From Spartobacteria bacterium UBA695 (GTDB lineage: Bacteria; Verrucomicrobiota; Verrucomicrobiia; Chthoniobacterales; Chthoniobacteraceae), in assembly GCA_002298145.1 (NCBI GenBank), contig DBMP01000012.1, positions 43,258 to 90,273 on the forward strand: 47,016 bases of DNA, read 5' to 3'. The translations under genes and the position numbers were made by a program. Positions 1-6,873 of this stretch are shown one piece after another (the first letter of the stretch is position 1; each line of letters begins with the position of its first letter). The notes beneath the pieces are model-generated. The model ran no database searches and had not been told where the DNA came from. It was given only the letters and a program-made list of their open reading frames with translations.

Positions 1-75
1 GATTGCTGATCCTTGGATTGCTGATCCTTGGACTGCTGATCTTTGGACTGCTGATCTTTGGATTGCTGATCCTTC
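1..75. repeat. 15-bp tandem repeat inside the batB/batC coding sequence
   Basis: Five head-to-tail copies of a 15-bp unit (consensus GAYTGCTGATCYTTG on the plus strand). They encode the pentapeptide KDQQS on the minus strand. The array continues to the window edge, so the true copy number is not known. The unit is a whole number of codons, so copy-number changes would keep the frame. Confidence 0.95.
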
Positions 76-1634
76 TGATCGTTTTGGTTCTGCTTGTCGT
101 CCTTCTTTTGGTCGTCCTGTTTTTGCTGCTGGGGCGGCGGGGTCGGCTTGGGCTTGGCCAGTTCGCGCTTGGCGAGGTCGAGATTCTTCTGGGTGTCGGG
201 GTTGGAGGCGTCGGCTTTGAGCGCTTCCTCCAGGTGCTGGATGGAGTTTTTGAGGTCGGTCTTGCGCTCGGTTTCCTGCTTTACTTCGTCGCGCCCCAGG
301 GCCCTCTTCAGCAGCGTGGTGCCGAGGTTGTGCTCCGCTTTGCTGCGCAGCTTCGGGTCGTCGCTCGCGAGGGCTTTGCCAAAGGCCACCGAGGCTGCTT
401 CGAGGTCGCCCTGTGCGTACTGCGTCGTGCCTTTGTCGAATTCCAGCGCTGGCAGGCCGGGGCGGCGCTTGGCCAGTTTTTCGAATTGCGCCTGGGCTTC
501 AGCGAATTTCCCCTGTTGATACAGCTCGACCCCTTCGTCCGCTCGCACCGAGCCCGGCGCGAATGCCAGCGCGGCCAGGCAGGCGGCCACGGCTCCCGGG
601 CCCACGCGCAGCCCTGGCGCTTTGCGACGGCGCTCGTTGATCAAGATGGAGCCGATGAAGAGCACGATGCCGAAGCCGAGCGGCCACTGGTAGCGCTCGA
701 TGGGCCGCTTGGCCAGGCGCGAGTCGATCTCCGCCTCCTTCAATTTCCCGAGCCCTGAGTCCACCAGCCGCCGCATCTCCGCGGGGCTGTTTTGCAGGTG
801 GGTGTAGAAGCCGTCGGCACTCTGTGCGATGGCGGTGAGCGTTTTCTCGTCGAGGTGCGATTTCACGAATTGCCCGTCCGGGCCCTTCACGAATTCCGTG
901 CCGCCGTTTTCCCCCGGCACCGGGATGAGCGAGCCGTCCGCCGAGCCGACGCCGACCGTGAAAATATGCATGCTGCCCGCCACCCGCTTAGCCTCTGCGA
1001 TGGCGTCGGCCGAGAGGTCCTCGCCGTCGGTAAAGATCACCAGCACGCGGCTCTCGCTCTCGCCCTTGCCGAAGGCTTTCACCGCCGCGCGGATCGCCTC
1101 GGCGATGTCCGTGCCGCCCAGCGGGATGATCTTCGTGTCCAGCTCCTTTAGTGAATCGAGCACGGCGGTGTAGTCCACCGTCAGCGGGGCTTGCAGAAAG
1201 GAGGAACCGGCGAAGGCCAGCAGCCCCACGCGGTCGCCCTGGAGCGAGGAAATCAAGTCCTGCGCGGCCAGCTTCGCCCGTTCCAGGCGGTTGGGTTTGA
1301 CGTCCGTGGAGAGCATCGAGCGGGAGGTGTCCACGGCGAGGAGCACGTCGCGGCCTTTGCGCTTGGCCTCCTCCAGCGTGAACCCGTGCCGGGGCAGGGC
1401 GAGGGCCACGATGAAGCACGCCAGCGCCGCCAGCATGAGCCCGAAGTGCAGCCGCCGCTTAATCTGGCTGACGCTGCCCGCCAGCTCGGCTTGTAACCGG
1501 GCGGCGATGAGCTTGGAGAGCGTGGCGGAGCGGCGGTGTTCGCTCCAGACAAAGAGGCCGACTGCCAGCGGTAGAAGCGCCAGCGCCCAAAGCCATTGGG
1601 GAGCCCCCCAGGTGATCCAGTGTTCCAGGTTCAT
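1..1634 (-). CDS. BatB/BatC-type fusion: VWA domain plus TPR, partial (C-terminus off the left edge)
   Basis: Inner-membrane von Willebrand A protein of the Bat (MoxR-associated) operon; 544 residues are visible and the frame is still open at position 1. Two N-terminal membrane segments lie at about 12-30 and 63-80. A VWA domain runs from about 96 to 290 with the MIDAS motif DTSRS at 102-106 and a TDGED motif near 202. A third membrane segment is at about 316-332 and a fourth hydrophobic stretch at about 345-360. Helical TPR-like repeats follow at 366-490, then a Gln/Lys/Asp-rich tail of KDQQS repeats. BatB and BatC are separate genes in the classical operon, so this reads as a natural fusion. 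The start is clear: ATG overlaps the batA stop as ATGA and is preceded by GGAGG at 5 nt. By family it is thought to act in envelope stress or assembly of membrane complexes; the exact role is unknown. Confidence 0.88.
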   Translation of the reverse strand, partial: MNLEHWITWGAPQWLWALALLPLAVGLFVWSEHRRSATLSKLIAARLQAELAGSVSQIKRRLHFGLMLAALACFIVALALPRHGFTLEEAKRKGRDVLLAVDTSRSMLSTDVKPNRLERAKLAAQDLISSLQGDRVGLLAFAGSSFLQAPLTVDYTAVLDSLKELDTKIIPLGGTDIAEAIRAAVKAFGKGESESRVLVIFTDGEDLSADAIAEAKRVAGSMHIFTVGVGSADGSLIPVPGENGGTEFVKGPDGQFVKSHLDEKTLTAIAQSADGFYTHLQNSPAEMRRLVDSGLGKLKEAEIDSRLAKRPIERYQWPLGFGIVLFIGSILINERRRKAPGLRVGPGAVAACLAALAFAPGSVRADEGVELYQQGKFAEAQAQFEKLAKRRPGLPALEFDKGTTQYAQGDLEAASVAFGKALASDDPKLRSKAEHNLGTTLLKRALGRDEVKQETERKTDLKNSIQHLEEALKADASNPDTQKNLDLAKRELAKPKPTPPPQQQKQDDQKKDDKQNQNDQKDQQSKDQQSKDQQSKDQQSKDQQ

Positions 1635-2656
1635 GGCAGCCTCCTCCAGATCGTCTGGCCGAGCACGAGCTGTAGTAGGAGCAGCCCCGCGCCCGCGCCG
1701 ATGAACCATGCGAAGAGGTCGTTGTACTCGCGGTATTGCTTCATCTCGAAGGTCGAGCGCTCCAGCCGGTCGATCTGTTTATAAATGGACTCCAGCGAGC
1801 GGGTGTCGGTGGCGCGGAAGAATTGCCCGCCGCCCTTGTCGGCGATTTCCTTAAGTCCCTCGGCATTGAGCGGCTCCACCTTGCCGTAGATCATCCGGCC
1901 AAACATGTCGCGCTGGCCCGAGGGGATCTGCGCGTCGCCGTCGCTGCCCGCGCCGATGGCGTAGAGCTTCACGCCGACGGCCTTGGCCGCCTCGGCCGCA
2001 GTGGCCGGGGAGATCTTGCCCGCGTTGTTGTCGCCGTCGGTGAGGAGGATTAGGACGCGGCTCTTGGCGTTCTTGTCGCCGCGCAGGCGGTTGCAGGCCG
2101 AGGCGATGGCGCTGCCGATGGCCGTGCCGTCCTCGACAAGCCCGATCTTCACGCGGTCCATGTTCTGGAAAAGCCAGTCGTGGTCGAGCGTCAGCGGGCT
2201 GACCAAGTAGGGCCGCCCGGCAAAGGCGATGATGCCGATGCGGTCACTGGGTCGGGCTTCGATGAAGTCCTGCGTCACTTTTTTGACCACGTCGATGCGG
2301 GCCGCCGCCTGGCTGCCGATGGTGAAGTCCTCGGCCTTCATGGAGCCGGAGACGTCCAGGACGAGCATGATATCGATGCCGCTCGCCTCGACGTGCTTGA
2401 GCGTGTGGCCTTTCTGCGGCCGGGCGAGGGCGGTGATCAGGCAGGCGAGGGCCAGGAAACGCAGCCCGGTGAGAAACCACCCTTTGCGGCTCCGGACCGG
2501 GTCGCCGAGGGTGCGCAGCGCCTCGGTGCTGGAAAAAACGACCGTGGGCGCGCCGCCGCGCTGGCCTTTCAAAAACGAGAGAAGCGGAATGAGAAGCAGC
2601 GCCAGGAGCCACCACGGGTTGGCGAAGCTGATGCCGAAGCCGTCGAAGGGGTTCAT
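1631..2656 (-). CDS. BatA-like VWA domain protein
   Basis: Membrane-anchored VWA protein of 341 residues, the usual BatA length. Hydrophobic segments at about 14-29 and 62-77 precede the VWA domain. Its MIDAS motif DVSGSM is at 101-106, with a conserved Thr after the second strand and LLTDGDNN further on. A C-terminal membrane helix lies at about 314-333. Between the flanking segments the VWA domain should face the periplasm. GGAGG 8 nt before the ATG supports the start. It overlaps the preceding gene by 4 nt and the following batB/batC fusion by 4 nt (ATGA), so translation is coupled. Family knowledge links Bat proteins to aerotolerance and envelope stress; metal-dependent binding to MoxR partners is inferred. 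Confidence 0.9.
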   Translation of the reverse strand: MNPFDGFGISFANPWWLLALLLIPLLSFLKGQRGGAPTVVFSSTEALRTLGDPVRSRKGWFLTGLRFLALACLITALARPQKGHTLKHVEASGIDIMLVLDVSGSMKAEDFTIGSQAAARIDVVKKVTQDFIEARPSDRIGIIAFAGRPYLVSPLTLDHDWLFQNMDRVKIGLVEDGTAIGSAIASACNRLRGDKNAKSRVLILLTDGDNNAGKISPATAAEAAKAVGVKLYAIGAGSDGDAQIPSGQRDMFGRMIYGKVEPLNAEGLKEIADKGGGQFFRATDTRSLESIYKQIDRLERSTFEMKQYREYNDLFAWFIGAGAGLLLLQLVLGQTIWRRLP

Positions 2657-3408
2657 TGCGCGCGCCCTCCTTCCACGAACCGGGCTGCTTGTTCCAGGAG
2701 CCCCTCGCTGTCGGCGGAGGTGGCGGCGAGCCGGGCGAATTTGATGAGGTCGGCTTTTTCCAAAAACGCGGCCAGGAGGGCCTTATCCGCTTCGGAGAAT
2801 CGGGGGCTGGCGGCGGCGGCGGCGAGGAACTCGGGCGAGGTCTGGCGCGTGGCGCGGACTCGGAATTCTTCGCTTACAAAGGAGCGCAAGGCGTCGGAAA
2901 CTTCGACGCTGAACGGGTAGGGTTCGATCTGGCCGATCCGTTCGCGCAGGCTCTCCAGGACGGCGAGGGCACGCTGGCGCGGGGTGGGCGGCGGCGGGCC
3001 CGGGCGGCTCCGCAGGTAGTGCACAATGGCCCAGACGATCCCGGCCAGGAGCAGCACGGCGAGGGTCGCGGCAATGGCGACCATCCACATCGGGTAGGGA
3101 AAGACGGGCACGGGTGGGGCGATGGGGGCCAGGTCCACGGGCGTGGGCGAGGGGGCGGGTGCGGCGCTGCTGCCGGGGTTTTGTGGCAGGGTGATCTGGG
3201 CGCGGGCGGCGGCGGCGGTGAGCAGGCAGGCGGCTAGGATTCCACACGAAGGCGCGAAGACGCGAAGGCACGAAGGAAGACGAGAAGAGACAATCCGCAA
3301 TGGAGTTGCGGGCGCAAGCGCGTGCCCAAATGGAGTTTGGGCACGAGGAGCAGGCGTATGGCCTTCTCGCGCGTTAGCGCGAACTGGGTCAAGCGTCACG
3401 CTTGTCAT
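2653..3408 (-). CDS. DUF4381-like Bat operon membrane protein with a repeat-derived N-terminus
   Basis: 251-residue protein in the operon slot between DUF58 and batA. A signal-like hydrophobic stretch ending in AAAARA lies at about 58-70. A Pro-rich linker follows, then a membrane helix at about 107-128 and a C-terminal cytoplasmic helical domain that fits DUF4381 (the motif around LRSFVSEEFRVRATRQTSPE). The first ~60 residues are odd: their DNA consists of three perfect palindromes and four 8-bp repeats, not normal coding sequence. Yet the ATG at 3408 has an ideal AGGAGG at 5 nt and an ATGA overlap with DUF58, so this start is probably used. It is unclear whether the late hydrophobic stretch works as a signal peptide or as a membrane anchor. 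Confidence 0.75.
   Translation of the reverse strand: MTSVTLDPVRANAREGHTPAPRAQTPFGHALAPATPLRIVSSRLPSCLRVFAPSCGILAACLLTAAAARAQITLPQNPGSSAAPAPSPTPVDLAPIAPPVPVFPYPMWMVAIAATLAVLLLAGIVWAIVHYLRSRPGPPPPTPRQRALAVLESLRERIGQIEPYPFSVEVSDALRSFVSEEFRVRATRQTSPEFLAAAAASPRFSEADKALLAAFLEKADLIKFARLAATSADSEGLLEQAARFVEGGRAQ
3245..3404. repeat. cluster of palindromes and octamer repeats inside a coding N-terminus
   Basis: Four 8-bp units (CACGAAGG, CGCGAAGA, CGCGAAGG, CACGAAGG) lie at 3245-3276. A perfect palindrome GTGCCCAAA-tggag-TTTGGGCAC is at 3322-3344. TCGCGC-gtta-GCGCGA starts at 3366, and CAAGCGT-c-ACGCTTG is at 3390-3404, directly behind the start codon. These resemble the dispersed intergenic repeats elsewhere in the window, but here they are in frame within a gene. 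Confidence 0.85.
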
Positions 3409-4286
3409 CTCCGCCTCCTTTCGCGGGTGCGGAAGAAGGTGCGCAGCGAGGGGAGGTAATCCTCGTCAGTGGCCAGGGCGATGGCGTCGATGCGTTTGCG
3501 TCGGAAGGTCTTGCGCCATTCCTCGCGCCGCCGATCCACCAGGTTCACATAGGCCGCTCGTACCGAGGCGTCCGAGGTGTTGACTTCGATCTGTTCGCCC
3601 GATTCGGCGTCCTCGAAAATAACGATCCCCGCGTCGGGCAGCGCCCCCTCGCGCGGGTCGCGCACCGGCATGGCGATCAAGTCGTGCCGCCGGGCCGTCG
3701 CGCCCAGTTCGCGGTCGAACGGGGCCGTCTGGAAATCGGAGAGCAGGAAAACGACCGATTTGCGCGTTAGCACGCGGTTCAAATACCGCAGCGCCTCCGC
3801 CGGGGCCGTCCCGCGCCCCTTCGGCTCGAAAAAGAGAATCTCCCGGATGAGCCGCAGCGTGTGGATGCGTCCCTTCTTCGGCGGGATGTAGAGCTCCACG
3901 TGATCCGAGAACAGCATGAGGCCCACTTTGTCGTTGTTGCGGATCGCGCTGAAGGCCAACACCGAGGCCACCTCGGCGGCCAGTTCGCGCTTGGAAAGCT
4001 CCACGCTGCCGAACGCCCCGGATGCGCTCACGTCCACAATGAGCATCACCGTCAGCTCCCGCTCCTCGGTGAATTTCTTCACGTAAGGGTGGCCGAGCCG
4101 TGCCGTGACGTTCCAGTCGATCGTGCGCACTTCGTCGCCCGGCTGGTACTCGCGGACCTCCTCGAAATTCATCCCGCGCCCCTTGAATACGCTTCGGTAT
4201 TGCCCCGCGAAGGCCGTCTCCACAAGGCCCCGAGTCTTAAGCTCCAGGTGCTGGATTTTGGATAGAATGCGCTTGGCTTCCTGCAT
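3405..4286 (-). CDS. DUF58 domain protein
   Basis: 293-residue soluble protein of the DUF58 family, the usual partner of MoxR ATPases. The family signature FEEVREYQPGDEVRTIDW lies at about 41-58. A degenerate VWA-like fold follows, with DVSAS at 85-89 in the MIDAS position. No membrane segment is seen. It sits 47 nt downstream of moxR and overlaps the next gene by 4 nt. GGGAG about 9 nt before the ATG supports the start. The family is thought to couple the MoxR chaperone to the membrane-bound VWA proteins; its biochemical role is not established. Confidence 0.92.
   Translation of the reverse strand: MQEAKRILSKIQHLELKTRGLVETAFAGQYRSVFKGRGMNFEEVREYQPGDEVRTIDWNVTARLGHPYVKKFTEERELTVMLIVDVSASGAFGSVELSKRELAAEVASVLAFSAIRNNDKVGLMLFSDHVELYIPPKKGRIHTLRLIREILFFEPKGRGTAPAEALRYLNRVLTRKSVVFLLSDFQTAPFDRELGATARRHDLIAMPVRDPREGALPDAGIVIFEDAESGEQIEVNTSDASVRAAYVNLVDRRREEWRKTFRRKRIDAIALATDEDYLPSLRTFFRTRERRRR
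3414..3419 (-). promoter_or_regulatory. strong ribosome binding site that sets the start of the DUF4381-like gene
   Basis: AGGAGG on the minus strand, 5 nt before the ATG at 3408, inside the last codons of the DUF58 gene. It argues that translation really begins before the repeat-derived segment. Confidence 0.75.
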
Positions 4287-4333
4287 GGAAAATCTCCCTC
4301 GTCTCCGCGTCTCCGTTTCTCCCTAGTCTTCCC

Positions 4334-5323
4334 CTAAGGCACGGGCAGACCGGCGAAAATGCGCTCGATGATCTTCTCGCTCGTCACTTCCTCGGCCTCG
4401 GCCTCGTAGCTGACGATGATGCGGTGGCGCAGCACATCCTGGCCCACGCCCTTGACGTCTTGCGGCGTCACGTAGCCCCGGCCCGCGATGAATGCCCGGG
4501 CGCGGGCTGCCAGCGTCAGGGCGATCGTCGCGCGCGGTGAAGCGCCGTAGCGGATCATCCCGTCGAGCGGCAGCTTGTAATCCGCCGGGGTGCGGGTGGC
4601 GAAGACGACGTCCACGATGTAGTCCTTCACCCGGTCGTCCACGTAGATTTCGTTCACGATCGAGCGGGCCTGAATGATGTCGGAGGGATCAACCACCGGC
4701 GTCACGTCCAGCTTAGGCGCGGAGGTGGCCATGAGGTCGAGGATCTGCCGCTCCTCCGCCTTGGTCGGATAGCCGACGCGCAGTTTGAGCAGGAAACGGT
4801 CGAGCTGCGCCTCGGGGAGTTGGTAGGTGCCCTCTTGTTCCAGCGGGTTCTGGGTCGCCAGGACCAAGAACGGATCGGGAAGCTTGTAGGTGGTCTCGCC
4901 GATGGTCACCTGGCGTTCCTGCATGGCTTCCAAGAGCGCGCTCTGGACCTTCGCCGGAGCGCGGTTGATTTCGTCGGCCAGGATCAGGTTGGAAAAAAGC
5001 GGCCCGTGCTTGACGGAAAAATCGCCCGAGCGCGGGTTGTAGATCATCGTGCCGACGAGATCGGCGGGAAGGAGATCGGGGGTGAACTGGATGCGCTGGA
5101 AGCCTGTCTGGATGCCCTGGGCCAGCGTCTTGACCGTCAGCGTCTTGGCCAGGCCGGGGACGCCCTCCAGCAGCACGTGGCCGTTGGTGAGGAGCCCGGT
5201 TAAGAGCCCTTCCACAAGGTACTTCTGGCCCACGACGACGCGGGACACTTCCGCCAGCAACGGGGCGATCCATCGGCCCGCGTGCCGGACTTCAGCCGTG
5301 ATTTCTTCAGTGGTTTTCGTCAT
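4334..5323 (-). CDS. MoxR-family AAA+ ATPase
   Basis: AAA+ chaperone of 329 residues, typical of the MoxR family, and first gene of the Bat operon. Walker A GVPGLAKT is at 54-61, Walker B LILADE at 113-118, sensor 1 ATQNP at about 156-160, and the MoxR-specific EQEGTYQLPEAQLDRF follows. The C-terminal helical lid (YGASPRATIAL, then DVLRHRI) is complete. It probably remodels or activates the DUF58/VWA proteins encoded behind it. The next gene starts 47 nt downstream. The region upstream of its start is AT-richer and holds unrelated genes, so transcription of the operon probably begins just upstream of 5323. Confidence 0.94.
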   Translation of the reverse strand: MTKTTEEITAEVRHAGRWIAPLLAEVSRVVVGQKYLVEGLLTGLLTNGHVLLEGVPGLAKTLTVKTLAQGIQTGFQRIQFTPDLLPADLVGTMIYNPRSGDFSVKHGPLFSNLILADEINRAPAKVQSALLEAMQERQVTIGETTYKLPDPFLVLATQNPLEQEGTYQLPEAQLDRFLLKLRVGYPTKAEERQILDLMATSAPKLDVTPVVDPSDIIQARSIVNEIYVDDRVKDYIVDVVFATRTPADYKLPLDGMIRYGASPRATIALTLAARARAFIAGRGYVTPQDVKGVGQDVLRHRIIVSYEAEAEEVTSEKIIERIFAGLPVP

Positions 5324-5418
5324 GTATCGTTTTCAGACAGCGTCTGGGGGTGAAATGTTCGAATATTAAGGAGTTTAATCCAGCTCCCCTAGCGGTCAAC
5401 ACCCTATGCCCCAACGAC

Positions 5419-5453
5419 AAAGGCACGAAGAACAAGGTGCTCTTCGTGCCTTT
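5419..5453. repeat. perfect 13-bp hairpin between moxR and the small membrane gene
   Basis: AAAGGCACGAAGA pairs exactly with TCTTCGTGCCTTT around a 9-nt loop. No U-rich tail follows on either strand, so it is not a standard terminator. The arm resembles the GGCACGAAGG octamers at 3245-3276, so it may be a dispersed repeat. The rest of the gap between the genes holds nothing recognisable. Confidence 0.6.
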
Positions 5454-5492
5454 GGAAATCTCTGATTCCATCATCACACCCTTTTGCTGGCT

Positions 5493-5777
5493 TCACGGGT
5501 CTCTTTTCCCATCGCAGAACGAGAGGCAAAAACTGATGGCAACGAGCCATAGCCCTATCCACCAAAAAGGCATGAAATAGCCATGAAACGCATGTTCCGC
5601 ATAGCGGAAGGTTTCACTTGCTTTCGGCTCCGTGGAAACAAGGCCCAACTCCAGCATCATCTTTACAAGAATACCGTCTGTGGCCGCAGTAGACGCATAA
5701 ACGAGCAGCATGCAAAGAAGCCCACTCACTCCAACAATGAGGTGCAGTAGACGCCGTAAAAGCCGGACTTTATTCAT
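5493..5777 (-). CDS. small membrane protein of unknown function
   Basis: 94 residues with two predicted membrane helices, at about 11-30 (LHLIVGVSGLLCMLLVYAS) and 66-88, joined by a short loop of about 35 residues. The N-terminus is basic (MNKVRLLRRL), which suggests both ends are cytoplasmic. No family is recognised. It lies 18 nt downstream of the DUF2262-like gene on the same strand and is probably co-transcribed with it. Base composition is AT-richer than the flanking housekeeping genes, which fits recent acquisition. Confidence 0.6.
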   Translation of the reverse strand: MNKVRLLRRLLHLIVGVSGLLCMLLVYASTAATDGILVKMMLELGLVSTEPKASETFRYAEHAFHGYFMPFWWIGLWLVAISFCLSFCDGKRDP

Positions 5778-5795
5778 GGGGAGAAAATCACCACC

Positions 5796-6569
5796 TTAGC
5801 CAGCGAGATCTGCACGCGTGGGACCATCTTGAAGGTTGCCTACTACGAAAATGGAGTGCCCCCAAAAAAGATTGCCGTCGTTATACCAGAACTCGAATCC
5901 TCCTTCGGCATCTAGTGAAATCGTCTCAAGCTCCAGCGCGTTGGCAAAATCTTCTCCAGCCAGTTCTTTTTCGTCTTCGCCCAACCATGCCGTGTTCTTT
6001 AATTCCAGAAGCTCTTCAAGGATATAATTAGTCATCCTTTGTTGCCACTCTGCTTGCGCTTTCCAAAGGCTATGAGCAGCGGCAAGAGCCTCTTTTCCCG
6101 GTTCCGTATTTTTCGCCGGAATGGTCAAATTGATCGAGTGGCCCATCCAATCTATGTTTGCTTCATACCAGCCATAGCGCTGATTTAGCTTCAATGACCC
6201 AAAAGTCGAATCTTTGAAAATCACAGGTTCTTGAAGCTTTCGTGCATACTCATTGAGGTCATGGGCCGGGGAATATGGCCCGACGAGTTCAACGAGCTGG
6301 GCTCCATTTTCTGTTATGCGGCCTTTAATGTGGACAACATCGTAGGGATGAAAACGTTCCTGTGTGATGCCAATGATTTCGTCCTGAACCTTTTTGGAAA
6401 CCTTCAATGCCTTCTCTTGTAATGTCTGATCAGGGTATTTCCATGCGGCCAGGGTGAATTGCAGCGTCCAAAGCTCCTCCCCTCGCGTCTTTACTCCTGT
6501 TACGCCATCAGGCCCCATCACGCCGAAAATATCGACAACATCGGGAGAGTGCGACTCGGGGGATTCCAT
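5796..6569 (-). CDS. DUF2262-like protein
   Basis: 257-residue soluble protein without signal peptide or membrane helix. The C-terminal part, ending in EFWYNDGNLFWGHSIFVVG near residue 225-245, resembles the DUF2262 family as I recall it; the Trp- and Gly-rich strand pattern and the closing DGPTRADLAG fit. A middle segment (RYGWYEANIDWMGHSINL) may be a second copy of a similar fold. DUF2262 proteins have no established function and are often found in scattered accessory loci. It shares the AT-richer composition of the downstream membrane-protein gene and the two probably form a small accessory operon. Confidence 0.65.
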   Translation of the reverse strand: MESPESHSPDVVDIFGVMGPDGVTGVKTRGEELWTLQFTLAAWKYPDQTLQEKALKVSKKVQDEIIGITQERFHPYDVVHIKGRITENGAQLVELVGPYSPAHDLNEYARKLQEPVIFKDSTFGSLKLNQRYGWYEANIDWMGHSINLTIPAKNTEPGKEALAAAHSLWKAQAEWQQRMTNYILEELLELKNTAWLGEDEKELAGEDFANALELETISLDAEGGFEFWYNDGNLFWGHSIFVVGNLQDGPTRADLAG

Positions 6570-6583
6570 GTGTAGCTGCCTAT

Positions 6584-6612
6584 ACTACAGGGTACCTATT
6601 TTCAAGTATCAA
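6584..6612 (-). promoter_or_regulatory. possible promoter for the DUF2262-like gene
   Basis: On the minus strand TTGATA (-35) and TGTAGT (-10, 4 of 6) are separated by 17 bp just upstream of the ATG at 6569. The leader would be very short. TATCAA at 6607-6612 and TTGATA at 6622-6627 also form a small inverted repeat that could be an operator. Weak evidence. Confidence 0.3.
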
Positions 6613-6653
6613 TGGGTATCCTTGATATAAATCGAAGGCTTTCCCACCCGTAA

Positions 6654-6705
6654 CGAATCAGAGATTCGCAGACAGAAGACGTTCCCAATCCGGAGATTGG
6701 GAACG
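6654..6705. repeat. two palindromic repeats overlapping the antitoxin remnant
   Basis: CGTTCCCAATC-cgga-GATTGGGAACG at 6680-6705, and CGAATC-aga-GATTCG at 6654-6668 just beside it. The same two modules recur at 23646-23760 and 39116-39243. Confidence 0.85.
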
Positions 6706-6831
6706 AGGAAATCGTTCGGCCATGGATTGCCGAAGCAATTCGACGGGAATTGCTTCGGCGCGTCCATCATCAAGCGCTTGCAGCCGCGCTCGAATTTCAG
6801 AATCCCAAGCCTCGGTGAAAACATCTTCCAT
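6658..6831 (-). pseudogene. remnant of an addiction-module antitoxin (PF09720-like), C-terminal half only
   Basis: 57 codons starting MEDVFTEAWDSEIRARLQAL. The pattern W-x2-EI-x2-R-x3-LD-x-G-x4-IP matches the C-terminal half of the RelE/ParE-linked antitoxin family PF09720 (about 70-80 residues). The N-terminal helix with the ERA motif is absent; an in-frame stop lies upstream, at the typA stop codon. The last ~17 codons and the stop come from a palindromic repeat (6654-6705), not from the family. No toxin gene follows. GAGG lies 8 nt before the ATG, so it could still be translated, but it is best read as a decayed half gene. Confidence 0.6.
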
Positions 6832-6873
6832 GTCTTTTTCCTCAAGTTCCTGAGTTCCTGATAAAAATCGTTC

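Noticed and set aside
1..75. short tandem array considered as a CRISPR
   Set aside because: Units are 15 bp with no spacers and encode KDQQS in frame with batB/batC.
5419..5453. hairpin as terminator of the small membrane-protein gene
   Set aside because: The stem is perfect but no U tract follows on the minus strand.
6609..6845. 78-codon minus-strand frame
   Set aside because: It overlaps the antitoxin remnant in another frame and ends in repeat-derived sequence; the remnant's frame shows the family match.
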